Part shown: positions 35,660-43,410 of the stretch, piece by piece | Position numbering within the stretch: the first letter of the stretch is position 1 | Layout: the number at the start of each line of letters is the position of its first letter | NCBI GenBank assembly: GCA_036495685.1 | Contig: DASXMJ010000038.1 | Span: forward strand, 1-64,000 | Direction: 5' to 3' | DNA length: 64,000 bases | Source of the DNA: Candidatus Binataceae bacterium | Lineage (GTDB): Bacteria; Desulfobacterota; Binatia; Binatales; Binataceae | Notes under the pieces: model-generated | What the model was told of the DNA's origin: nothing | Databases searched by the model: none | What the model saw: the letters and a program-made list of their open reading frames with translations, nothing else | Made by a program: the position numbers and the translations under genes

Positions 35660-36121
35660 ATGCTTGAAGCCGGAAAATCGTTCCCGCATTTTTCCCTCCC
35701 GAATCAGGACGGCAAGACCGTCAAGCTCGACGACTACGCGGGCAAGTGGCTGGTCGTTTACTTCTATCCCAAAGACGATACTCCCGGATGCACCATCCAG
35801 GGCAAATCATTCACGGCCTCCAAGGCGGAGTTCGATGCGGCCGGAATCAGCGTGCTGGGCGTTAGCCAGGACGATGTCGCATCGCACAAGAATTTCTGCA
35901 ACAAATTCAGCTTCACGATCGATCTGCTAGCCGACGCCAAGCGAGAACTCATCGGCGCTTGTGGAATCGGGCAGGCCGAATGGAACGGTATGAAGTTCTG
36001 GGAGCGCACCAGCTTCGTGATCGATCCCCAGGGCACCGTGCGCAAGGTCTACGCGAAAGTAAAGCCCCAGGGTCACGAGCGAGTCCTGCTCGACGACATC
36101 AAGCAGCTTAAGTCGGCCTAG
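35660..36121 (+). CDS. Peroxiredoxin, Bcp/PrxQ-like
   Basis: This is 153 residues with AAGGAG upstream. Thioredoxin-fold start FPHFSLPNQDGKTVKL and the peroxidatic Cys in DTPGCTIQGKSF. In most Bcp proteins a resolving Cys lies five residues after it; here that position is Lys, while Cys residues occur later in NFCNKF and GACGIG. It reduces hydrogen peroxide and organic hydroperoxides; the cytosolic form needs thioredoxin. It appears to have its own promoter region of 56 bp after the amidase. Confidence 0.9.
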   Translation: MLEAGKSFPHFSLPNQDGKTVKLDDYAGKWLVVYFYPKDDTPGCTIQGKSFTASKAEFDAAGISVLGVSQDDVASHKNFCNKFSFTIDLLADAKRELIGACGIGQAEWNGMKFWERTSFVIDPQGTVRKVYAKVKPQGHERVLLDDIKQLKSA

Positions 36122-36324
36122 CGACAGCCACGCGTTTGCAACAAATTGCGTTCCGCATGGACGAGCGGACGTCCTGGAATCACGTCTTTGCGCTCGAACG
36201 GTTCTCCAATCATGAGGAAAGTAGAACAATCGACCGCGACAAACCCATCGCCGCCGCGTTTCGATCCCGCCGGCGGGGGGCGGCAGACAGCTGGATAACT
36301 TGATTCGCGAAAAGGTGCCCCGTT

Positions 36325-36567
36325 CTAGGCGGCGTTTCTGAGTGGAGGCCCGGGAAGAACTTCAACCTCGTGAGGAAATACGAAAGTAGTCGATCCGTCT
36401 TCAAAACGGACGAGGTACATGTGCCGATCGAGATTGTCTATTTCCTTGATTATCTCGACGGCCTCGGTAAAGCGGATACGGCCTTCGTGATCCCGCACCG
36501 GCTCGAGCAGACGGCAATATTTGCGTTTTGGGTTATCGGTGCCGGTCGTGGTAGTCGAGGTTTCCAT
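36325..36567 (-). CDS. Small hypothetical protein (80 aa)
   Basis: This is an 80-residue frame from ATG 36567. The middle (GRIRFTEAVEIIKEIDNLDRHMYLVRFEDGST) looks like a compact beta-rich domain, with a Thr-rich start and a Pro-rich end. No signal peptide or membrane helix. I do not know the family; the segment MYLVRFEDGSTTFVFPHEVE recalls small proteins that bind or regulate others through an SH3-like fold, but this is only an impression. It stands alone. Confidence 0.55.
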   Translation of the reverse strand: METSTTTTGTDNPKRKYCRLLEPVRDHEGRIRFTEAVEIIKEIDNLDRHMYLVRFEDGSTTFVFPHEVEVLPGPPLRNAA

Positions 36568-36812
36568 CGGTTTTTGCTCACTTTCCTCGGGATTCTGAGG
36601 TTCCCTCCGAGTGTCGTGCTTCCAACGTAAGCCAGATGATTCACGATTCGTGCCTAGGGATCGATACGCCCTGCTTCGTCATTCCTTTGGCGAAGAGATG
36701 GGAAAAGGGCAGGAAATAACGCAGGAAACTGGGAGGTCGGTGTTCACGCTTACCGCCTGGATTCCAGCCGCAGCTTAGATGCAGAAACTCGATTTGCTTA
36801 CTCAGCTTGTCT
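36568..36812. other. Intergenic region, nothing recognised
   Basis: This 245-bp stretch lies between two minus-strand genes. It must contain the promoter of the 80-residue protein gene. No terminator-like hairpin or palindrome stands out. Confidence 0.35.
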
Positions 36813-38060
36813 TTACAGGGCGTTTTGCTTGGTCAAACCCCGAAGCAGTTTTTTCCCTGCCCCGCTGAAAAGATTTCGCGCTATGAACGAACGCTCGGTG
36901 AGTGCGATCGCCTCCAGAATCTCCGCGTTCAAGCGCAGCGCCTCTTGATCTCCGGGGTCCGCGTCGATGGCCAGCTCGGCCATCGCCAGCGCGCGTTTAA
37001 GTTGGCTGGAATCTTTCAGCGAGCGAGCCCGGTCCAAAAGCGCTTCACGTCCGCAGAGCGCGAGCAGGTCGCGCGCGTGCTCGCGCCGAGTGACTGGAAA
37101 CAATTGCGATGGTTGCCCTGACCACCATCCGGCGTAACGGCGAATTACATCGCGCACGATGAACGCCGTGCATCCATAGATTGGAGCCAGGAATGGCTTA
37201 GCTGCCAACTCCGGAGGGAGCTGAATGTCGGCTTCCACGATCTCGACCGGCCATTGACCGTCGTTCAATCTCCGCACCACCTCATCGTGGATGAATCTCA
37301 GGGCACCTGCTGTTGCGCGCAAGACTTCCTCGCACCGCTCTTCACCGCAATATGCGGACCCGTGTCCGGGCAGAATGTAGCGCGGCCTCCTCGCGGCGAT
37401 ACGTTCGAGAGCCTCGGCCCATTCCAGCGTGTAGCGCTGCACCTTGTTCGGATTGCCGGTATTAGGAAGCGAGGAGATGATCAAATCACCTACCATCGCG
37501 ACTCGCCGCAGTGGCATCCATACCCACGACGCATCATCGGTTTCGCCCATCGCATGGTGCAGCTCGATCGCTTCACCCATAAGTTCCAGCACCTGCATGC
37601 CGCGATAGGTGAGGTCCGGCTCGATGTGGAACGCTTCTGAGAACAGTCCCGGTGGACTCTCGATCCCGAATTGCAACCGATTGATATGCGCTTGCCACCC
37701 TTCGGTGCGTCCATAGCGCCGAAATCGGCCGGTCACGTCCTCGTGCGCCCAGATTCGGGGTCGAGGATAGCCCCGCATTGCCGCATCCTTGATGAAGGCG
37801 GCGGTGCCAAATGCGTGATCGGCGTGGCCATGGGTGTAAACGATGAGCGTGACGGGCTCGTCGGTTACCTTCCGAATCGCGGCGACTGCCATCTCCCCCA
37901 TCTGCCGCGAGCTGGTGTCGACCGCGATCATGTCGCCGCGTCCGTAAGCGAAAGCGACGTTCGCAAAGCCATGGAACATCGCGAGACCGGGCTCGATAAC
38001 TTCGAGCTGGCCCATCATCGGATCAAGAGGGTCTGGATGCGCGCTCGTGTTTGTTGCCAT
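36813..38060 (-). CDS. Metallo-beta-lactamase fold hydrolase, alkyl-sulfatase-like
   Basis: The start is ATG 38060 (MATNTSAHPD), giving 415 residues. The dizinc motif YTHGHADHAFG (HxHxDH) and later HHAMGETDD and MVGDLIIS ligands are present. The region after residue 250 (LRFIHDEVVRRLNDG, YGCTAFIVRDVIRRYAGWW) matches the dimerisation domain of SdsA1/BDS1-type alkyl sulfatases, followed by a helical C-terminal segment. No signal peptide is evident, unlike secreted SdsA1. It may cleave alkyl sulfates or a related ester. Confidence 0.85.
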   Translation of the reverse strand: MATNTSAHPDPLDPMMGQLEVIEPGLAMFHGFANVAFAYGRGDMIAVDTSSRQMGEMAVAAIRKVTDEPVTLIVYTHGHADHAFGTAAFIKDAAMRGYPRPRIWAHEDVTGRFRRYGRTEGWQAHINRLQFGIESPPGLFSEAFHIEPDLTYRGMQVLELMGEAIELHHAMGETDDASWVWMPLRRVAMVGDLIISSLPNTGNPNKVQRYTLEWAEALERIAARRPRYILPGHGSAYCGEERCEEVLRATAGALRFIHDEVVRRLNDGQWPVEIVEADIQLPPELAAKPFLAPIYGCTAFIVRDVIRRYAGWWSGQPSQLFPVTRREHARDLLALCGREALLDRARSLKDSSQLKRALAMAELAIDADPGDQEALRLNAEILEAIALTERSFIARNLFSGAGKKLLRGLTKQNAL

Positions 38061-38303
38061 GCACTTATTTTTCCACCTCCGCCACACTGGTTAGCCAGGC
38101 CCGGTTCTTTGCGCGATCGTCAGTGCCACGCCGGCAGCTTGACAACTACCTTCTATGATTCCGCAATAATTCTCTTTCTTCCGGATTGCGCCCCCCAAAT
38201 TCGGGATCGCGTATCTGCAGGCTAAGTTACAAAACGATGCGGACCCTCAGCATATGGTCTAGACTGGTTCAGGATACGGCGGCGATGCCGTATCGCTTTG
38301 AGG
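38061..38303. other. Divergent region between MBL hydrolase and glgB
   Basis: This roughly 240-bp stretch separates the divergent hydrolase and glgB genes. No strong palindrome or RNA structure is noted. A TTG at 38298 could extend GlgB by two codons. Confidence 0.35.
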
Positions 38304-40514
38304 ATGGCACTCAGCGGAGAAGTTGCAACCTGGGCGGTCGATCGGGCTAACCTCGATCGCCTGCTCGCCCTCCAGCATCCGGATCCGCATTCCATTCTCG
38401 GTGCGCATCCTGCGCATGACCTCGTCATCGTCCGTGCTTATCGTCCCGATGCGGTTCGGGTCTACTTGCTCTACGACGAAGCGCGAGTCGAGATGGGGCA
38501 GCTCGACCATGGCATCTTCGAAGCCATCGTGCCCGATCGCCGCGAAGTATTTCCATACCGCTTGGAGATTCATCGCGATGACGGCGCCGTGACTATCCTC
38601 CACGATCCATATTCGTTTCTACCGACCCTCGGCGATCTCGATCTGCATCTCTGGAGCGAGCAAAAACACAATCGCGCCTGGGACCGCCTGGGTGCGCGTC
38701 CGACCCACATGAGCGAGATTGCCGGAATTGCGTTTGCAGTATGGGCGCCGAATGCAGTCAGCGTCAGCGTGGTCGGGAGCTTCAATCGTTGGGACGGACG
38801 GATTCACCTGATGCGGGTGCTTGGCGGTTCCGGAATATGGGAGCTCTTTGTTCCCGATTTGGAGCCCGGCGCGTTGTACAAATTTGAAATTCGCACGCGC
38901 GAGGGAAATCTACTGCTCAAGAGTGATCCCTTTGCGAGGCAGATGGAGGCCCCGCCAGCCACCGCTTCGGTCGTGTACCACTCGGACTATCAGTTTCGCG
39001 ACGAAGCGTGGATGACGGCGCGCGGCAGTCGCGACCCGGTCAAGTCCCCGGTATCGATTTACGAGGTGCATCCAGGCTCGTGGCGCCGCGTACCAGAAGA
39101 AGGGAACCGCAGCCTCACGTATCGCGAGCTGGCGGTGCAGCTTGGAGATTATGTGCAGGAGATGGGTTTCACGCACGTGGAGTTTCTCCCGTTGATGGAG
39201 CACCCGTTCACCGGCTCGTGGGGCTACCAGGTCAGTGGCTACTTCGCTCCAACCTCGCGCTATGGCCGTCCCGACGATCTGCGCTTCATGATCGACGAGT
39301 TCCACCGACGGGGAATCGGCGTGATTCTCGACTGGGTGCCGGCGCATTTCCCCAAGGACGAATTCAGCCTGGGGCGTTTCGACGGGACCGCGCTCTACGA
39401 GCACGAGGATCCCCGGCTCGGAGACCATCCCGAGTGGGGCACCTACATCTTCAACTACGGCCGCAACGAAGTGCGCAGTTTTCTGATTGCCAGCGCGCTC
39501 TACTGGTTGGGGGAGTTCCATGCCGACGGACTCCGGGTCGATGCGGTCGCGTCTATGATCTATCGTGACTACGCACGCCGGGCCGGCGAATGGATCCCCA
39601 ACGCTTATGGTGGCCGCGAGAACCTGGAAGCGATCGCTTTTCTGCGCGCGCTGAACGAGCAGGTCTACGCACAGAACCCGGGCATCATGATGGTCGCCGA
39701 GGAGTCTACCGCATGGCCGGGAGTCAGCCGGCCCACCTTCATGGGCGGCCTGGGCTTCGGACTGAAGTGGGACATGGGCTGGATGCACGATGTGCTTGAG
39801 TATTTTGCACTCGATCCAATCTATCGCCGCTGGCACCATCGCAACCTGAGTTTCGGAATGCTGTATGCCTGGAGCGAGAATTTTGTGTTGCCGCTTTCCC
39901 ACGACGAAGTCGTGCACGGTAAGCGCGCGTTGCTGGCAAAGATGCCCGGTACGATGGATCAGCAGTTCGCCAATTTGCGTGCGCTCTATGGCTACATGTG
40001 GGCGCGCCCCGGCAAGAAACATCTCTTCATGGGTAGCGAACTCGGGCAATGGCGCGAATGGGATCACGACTCCAGCCTCGATTGGGATCTACTGGAGTAC
40101 GAGTCCCATCGCGGGCTTCGCGCGCTGGTTGGCGACCTGAACCGCCTCTATCGTGAACAACCGGCGCTGTGGGAAGCCGACGTGGAGCCACCCGGGTTCG
40201 AATGGCTCGATGCGGACGCCGCCGACGACAATATGATCGCCTTTCTGCGGATCGCGCCCGCCAGCGGTCGCACCATAGTCTGCGTCTGCAATTTCTCGCC
40301 GGTTTTGCGGAGAGGTTTTCGAGTAGGTGTGCCGCGGCCCGGATGGTACCGCGAAATCCTGAACACTGATGCCGCCGCTTACGGCGGCGGCAATCGCGGA
40401 AACCTGGGCGGGATAGAGTCGCAGCCCGTTCCCCATCGTCGCTTCCGTCATTCCATCGCGATCGAGCTCCCTCCGCTTAGCGTGCTATGGTTCGTGGCGC
40501 CCGACTCTCGTTAG
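38304..40514 (+). CDS. glgB: 1,4-alpha-glucan branching enzyme
   Basis: This is 736 residues from ATG 38304 (TTG 38298 possible). Domain order: N-terminal GlgB domain (HPDPHSILGAH), CBM48 (FAVWAPNAVSVSVVGSFN, about 145-240), the GH13 barrel, and a C-terminal beta domain. Catalytic residues: Asp in ADGLRVDAV (about 414), Glu in MVAEEST (about 469) and the HDE motif PLSHDEVVHGK (about 535). It forms alpha-1,6 branches in glycogen. Length is typical. No other glycogen genes are in the window, so synthesis must rely on genes elsewhere. Confidence 0.96.
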   Translation: MALSGEVATWAVDRANLDRLLALQHPDPHSILGAHPAHDLVIVRAYRPDAVRVYLLYDEARVEMGQLDHGIFEAIVPDRREVFPYRLEIHRDDGAVTILHDPYSFLPTLGDLDLHLWSEQKHNRAWDRLGARPTHMSEIAGIAFAVWAPNAVSVSVVGSFNRWDGRIHLMRVLGGSGIWELFVPDLEPGALYKFEIRTREGNLLLKSDPFARQMEAPPATASVVYHSDYQFRDEAWMTARGSRDPVKSPVSIYEVHPGSWRRVPEEGNRSLTYRELAVQLGDYVQEMGFTHVEFLPLMEHPFTGSWGYQVSGYFAPTSRYGRPDDLRFMIDEFHRRGIGVILDWVPAHFPKDEFSLGRFDGTALYEHEDPRLGDHPEWGTYIFNYGRNEVRSFLIASALYWLGEFHADGLRVDAVASMIYRDYARRAGEWIPNAYGGRENLEAIAFLRALNEQVYAQNPGIMMVAEESTAWPGVSRPTFMGGLGFGLKWDMGWMHDVLEYFALDPIYRRWHHRNLSFGMLYAWSENFVLPLSHDEVVHGKRALLAKMPGTMDQQFANLRALYGYMWARPGKKHLFMGSELGQWREWDHDSSLDWDLLEYESHRGLRALVGDLNRLYREQPALWEADVEPPGFEWLDADAADDNMIAFLRIAPASGRTIVCVCNFSPVLRRGFRVGVPRPGWYREILNTDAAAYGGGNRGNLGGIESQPVPHRRFRHSIAIELPPLSVLWFVAPDSR

Positions 40515-40531
40515 ACTTAAACCCACCCCGC

Positions 40532-41209
40532 GTGACGACCGACAAGGGGGATTCGGATGGCCGAGCACCGGCTCAAGGGGGAAAGCGAGGACTAACAGAA
40601 GAAGGTGACCTGCTGCGTGAGGAGCTGGAGCGCGAACGACGCTGGGAGCGCGCCGAAGAGCGGCGGGTCTCGCACGCGATCGGGCTTACCGACCTCTTCG
40701 CGGTGCTGATGGTGGCGGCGACCGGCTTCAGCGCTTTTGCCACTTGGCGGACCGCCCAGGTAACCAGCCTGGTTTTCGCCATCGCCGATCGTCCCTTCAT
40801 GGGAGTCGCGAAAATAGATTTCGAAGCGACTGATTCCCCCGATCCACACCTGACGGTGGTGTACAAAAACTTCGGACGGATCCCGGCTGCCGATGGTTTG
40901 GTAAGGGTGGATGTTTGGATTGATGGAAAGCCTGCGCCGGATCCATTTCCTGGTGCGATGGATGTGCACGAAAGCGGAGGCATCCCTCCTGACGTCGATC
41001 ACTTCTTCTATCGTTATTTTACCGCCGATTCGTACAAGGATGTCGTCAGCGGGAAATCGCGACTTCGAGTCGAAGTGCGCATCGACTACACGGGGCTCGC
41101 GCCGAACACTCAATATTGCGACTCGAAGCGCTTCGTCTACGATTACCGGACCGCGACATTCCGTCACGCAGGCGGCTCTAACAAGTGCAGAAGCAACGAG
41201 ATCTTCTAG
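40532..41209 (+). CDS. Hypothetical membrane-anchored protein
   Basis: This is 225 residues from GTG 40532; the frame is open back into glgB but a start there is unlikely. It begins with a charged, helical and possibly coiled-coil segment (LLREELERERRWERAEERR), then one transmembrane helix (about residues 52-72, LFAVLMVAATGFSAFAT), and a C-terminal sheet-rich domain (MGVAKIDFEA, TVVYKNFGRIPA). A similar layout occurs in many unassigned inner-membrane proteins. It lies 18 bp after glgB, but a functional link is not evident. Confidence 0.65.
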   Translation: MTTDKGDSDGRAPAQGGKRGLTEEGDLLREELERERRWERAEERRVSHAIGLTDLFAVLMVAATGFSAFATWRTAQVTSLVFAIADRPFMGVAKIDFEATDSPDPHLTVVYKNFGRIPAADGLVRVDVWIDGKPAPDPFPGAMDVHESGGIPPDVDHFFYRYFTADSYKDVVSGKSRLRVEVRIDYTGLAPNTQYCDSKRFVYDYRTATFRHAGGSNKCRSNEIF

Positions 41210-41257
41210 CCTCGGTCCCACATTTCGGTGCTTGATTGATCGCTTCCTTAGGAGCAC

Positions 41258-41563
41258 ATGAGGTGGATGCTCGCGAGTGGCCGCAAGTTTCACCGGGGAT
41301 TATGCGCGGTTGGCATGGCCGCTGCGCTCGCCGGCTTTTGCGCTTGCTCGAGCGCTCCGCCGCCCAAGGAAACTTCCGCACAAAAGGGCGAAATCGCGCA
41401 GTTCGACCTGGCCAAATGCGAAACTCTGGAGCCCAGCCTCTATCGATGTCCCGGGTTGGACGCTCCGCTCTGTGATCCCGACTTCGAACGCAACGCCGTC
41501 CAGTGCGTCAAGATCACCAAAGATGGTGTCCTGCTCCAAGCTTTTCCATCCAGCGCCATGTAG
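41258..41563 (+). CDS. Small putative lipoprotein
   Basis: This 101-residue protein has a strong TTAGGAGCAC before ATG 41258. The N-terminus has a basic then hydrophobic segment ending in LAGFCACSS, a lipobox-like site. The mature part contains four Cys (KCETLEPS, RCPGL, LCDPD, QCVKI), likely forming disulfides. No family is recognised. It is probably attached to a periplasm-facing membrane. It lies 48 bp after the unknown membrane protein gene. Confidence 0.65.
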   Translation: MRWMLASGRKFHRGLCAVGMAAALAGFCACSSAPPPKETSAQKGEIAQFDLAKCETLEPSLYRCPGLDAPLCDPDFERNAVQCVKITKDGVLLQAFPSSAM

Positions 41564-41650
41564 TGACATGAACGGCATGAGCTTAAATCCGTGATTAATC
41601 AGGAGGGGTCGCGTTGCGCGCGCGGCGTCTATCTGGCAGGTTTCGAAAGT

Positions 41651-41839
41651 ATGCGGTGTCCAATCTGCAAAAAGCCGACGGACATGTCGAAGAGCAATCA
41701 ATTCCGTCCTTTCTGCTGCGAGCGCTGCCACTTGGTCGACTTGGGTACCTGGGCCAGCGGCGATTACCGCTTGGCAGGCGGAAAGGTCGATGACAAGGAA
41801 CATCCCGACGATCGAAGGAAGTCGAAGATCCTGCATTAA
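41651..41839 (+). CDS. yacG: DNA gyrase inhibitor / zinc-binding protein YacG
   Basis: The start is ATG 41651 (MRCPICKKPTDMS), giving 62 residues. The four zinc cysteines are seen as CPIC and FCCERC, and the conserved RCHLVDLGTWASGDYRL matches YacG. In E. coli YacG binds gyrase B and inhibits it. Usually found near coaE or zapD, but neither is here. Start codons upstream of 41651 give extra residues without family similarity. Confidence 0.85.
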   Translation: MRCPICKKPTDMSKSNQFRPFCCERCHLVDLGTWASGDYRLAGGKVDDKEHPDDRRKSKILH

Positions 41840-41988
41840 AGAGGGATGGACCCGTGCGTCATTTCGAAATTGGGGGTTTGAGAGCAAGGCGGCGCATCTT
41901 CGCGCCGGGTCGGGGGAGCGATGCCCGGCAATTTTGTGACCGACGAGCAATCCGGGGCTCGATTCCTTCGCCCGGAAACCACCGGTAG
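41840..41988 (+). other. Hairpin-rich gap upstream of lpxA
   Basis: This 149-bp spacer has three possible stems. CGGCGC (41890-41895) pairs with GCGCCG (41902-41907). GCCGGG (41904-41909) pairs with CCCGGC (41924-41929), and since the two stems share bases 41904-41907 they would exclude each other. TCCGGG (41951-41956) pairs with CCCGGA (41971-41976) just before the TTG start. The 3' part superficially recalls a tRNA end, but no cloverleaf forms. It may be an lpxA leader or a structured remnant; not matched to a known RNA family. Confidence 0.35.
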
Positions 41989-42810
41989 TTGAGTAACCCC
42001 ACGAACGCTGCGCCCCGCATCCATTCGTCGTCGGTCATCGGCGCCGAAGTTGAACTAGCGCCGGGTGTCGAGGTTGGGCCTTTCTGTCTGCTCGAGGGCA
42101 GAATCAAAATCGGCGCGCGGACGCGGCTTATCGGCCACGTGACGATTCTCGGCGATACCGAGATCGGCGCCGATAATGTGATTCATCCTACCGCGGTGAT
42201 CGGCGATGAACCGCAAGACCTTGCGTATACGGGTTCGCTGCGCAAGGTGAGAATCGGCGATCGCAACGTGTTTCGCGAAGGTTCTACTGTTCATCGTGGA
42301 TGCGAGCAGGGCGAAATAACCATCGTCGGCGACGACAACTTCGTCATGCACAACGCGCATATCGCTCACGACTGCCGGATCGGCAATCAAATCATCGTGG
42401 GCGGCGGAACGCTGCTCGCGGGATGGGTCGAGGTCGGTGATCGCGCACTGGTATCGGGCAATTGCGTGGTCCATCAATTCACCCGCATCGGACGGCTCGC
42501 TCTGACCCGTGGCGGAAGCCGAATGAGCCGTGACATTCCCCCGTTCTGCATCGTTGATGGGGCCCATACCCTACGTGCAATCAATTCGATCGGACTACGT
42601 CGCGCCGGAATCAAAACTGCCGCGATCTCGGCCCTGCGCCGCGCGTTTCTCGCGCTATTCGGAGGGCGCCAGAATCTGAAGCTCGCGGTCGACCGTCTCG
42701 AGAGCTCCGGCCCGTTGTCACCTGAAGTCGCCGAGATGCTCGCCTTCATCCGGGCGAGCAGGCGCGGCGTAGCCTTCGGCCCCCATCAGGTCCGCGAATC
42801 CGAGCCGTAG
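41989..42810 (+). CDS. lpxA: UDP-N-acetylglucosamine O-acyltransferase
   Basis: This is 273 residues from a TTG start at 41989 (reads MSNPTNAAPRIHSSSV); there is no ATG in the right place. The left-handed beta-helix hexapeptide repeats are clear from residue 10 to 180. The catalytic His lies in MHNAHIAHDCRIGN. The C-terminal helical domain is present. LpxA performs the first acylation of lipid A synthesis, showing a Gram-negative outer membrane. It is separated from fabZ, lpxD and lpxB, unlike the common cluster; ribosome binding appears weak. Confidence 0.9.
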   Translation: MSNPTNAAPRIHSSSVIGAEVELAPGVEVGPFCLLEGRIKIGARTRLIGHVTILGDTEIGADNVIHPTAVIGDEPQDLAYTGSLRKVRIGDRNVFREGSTVHRGCEQGEITIVGDDNFVMHNAHIAHDCRIGNQIIVGGGTLLAGWVEVGDRALVSGNCVVHQFTRIGRLALTRGGSRMSRDIPPFCIVDGAHTLRAINSIGLRRAGIKTAAISALRRAFLALFGGRQNLKLAVDRLESSGPLSPEVAEMLAFIRASRRGVAFGPHQVRESEP

Positions 42811-42827
42811 GATAAACGACGGGTGCG

Positions 42828-42856
42828 AATCCGCGCGGTCGCGGGGTTGATTTTTG
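42828..42856 (+). terminator. Probable rho-independent terminator after lpxA
   Basis: The stem CCGCG (42831-42835) and CGCGG (42840-42844) around a CGGT loop, extended by a few outer pairs with one bulge, is followed by GGTTGATTTTTG. The T-run follows within a few bases. It separates lpxA from the Ccm operon. Confidence 0.5.
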
Positions 42857-42957
42857 TGGTCTCTTTAGATCCTCTCCCCTAGTGGTGTAATCTTCCGGCA
42901 TCCGTTTGGTTGCTCGTCTGGGGTTCGCCTGAAAGAATTGCGCAGGCTCTGCGGTTT

Positions 42958-43404
42958 ATGCGCTTAAAGCTCCGCTTTGTGATTGGCTCGGCGCTGATCG
43001 TGGGTGCGATCGCCTACCTTATCATCACGGCGATACGCAGCACCTCGGAATACTATCTGACCGTCAGCGAAGTAGCCGCACGGCAGGCCGAGCTCGGAGG
43101 TCAGTCGCTTCGCGTCGCGGGTCGGGTCAAGGTCGGAAGCATCGCCTGGGACCCCGCCTCGCTCACCCTCAGATTCGCGATCGTGCCAATTCCCGAGCCG
43201 GCGGCCGACGGCGCCGTGGCCCCGGTAGTGGCGACCGACCCGGTTTCGTTCAAAGTCTCTTCAATCGGGGAACCCAAGCCCGATATGTTCGCCGAGAACC
43301 GCGACGTTATCGTGGAGGGAAAGCTCCTTCCTGCCGGCGAAATTGCCGCCACCCAGGTTCTGACCAGCTGCCCGTCCAAGTACCAGGCCAAGAGAAACAA
43401 GTAG
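42958..43404 (+). CDS. ccmE: Cytochrome c maturation heme chaperone CcmE, cysteine (CxxxY) type
   Basis: The start is ATG 42958 (MRLKLRFVIG), giving 148 residues with an N-terminal membrane anchor and an OB-fold domain (SLRVAGRVKVGS, FAENRDVIVEGKL). In most CcmE proteins heme is bound by His in HxxxY. Here the site is Cys138-Pro-Ser-Lys-Tyr142, the variant described for Desulfovibrio and archaeal CcmE, which binds heme through Cys. An internal insertion is present around residues 80-100. It is the first gene of the Ccm operon. Confidence 0.9.
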   Translation: MRLKLRFVIGSALIVGAIAYLIITAIRSTSEYYLTVSEVAARQAELGGQSLRVAGRVKVGSIAWDPASLTLRFAIVPIPEPAADGAVAPVVATDPVSFKVSSIGEPKPDMFAENRDVIVEGKLLPAGEIAATQVLTSCPSKYQAKRNK

Positions 43405-43410
43405 GTTCCG

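Noticed and set aside
38910-40067. 385-codon minus-strand frame inside glgB
   Set aside because: The plus strand carries complete GlgB catalytic motifs; the minus frame has no recognisable domain.
41880-41985. tRNA-like sequence before lpxA
   Set aside because: A GGCTCGATTCC loop and a terminal CCA are present, but no 7-bp acceptor stem, D-arm or anticodon stem can be formed.
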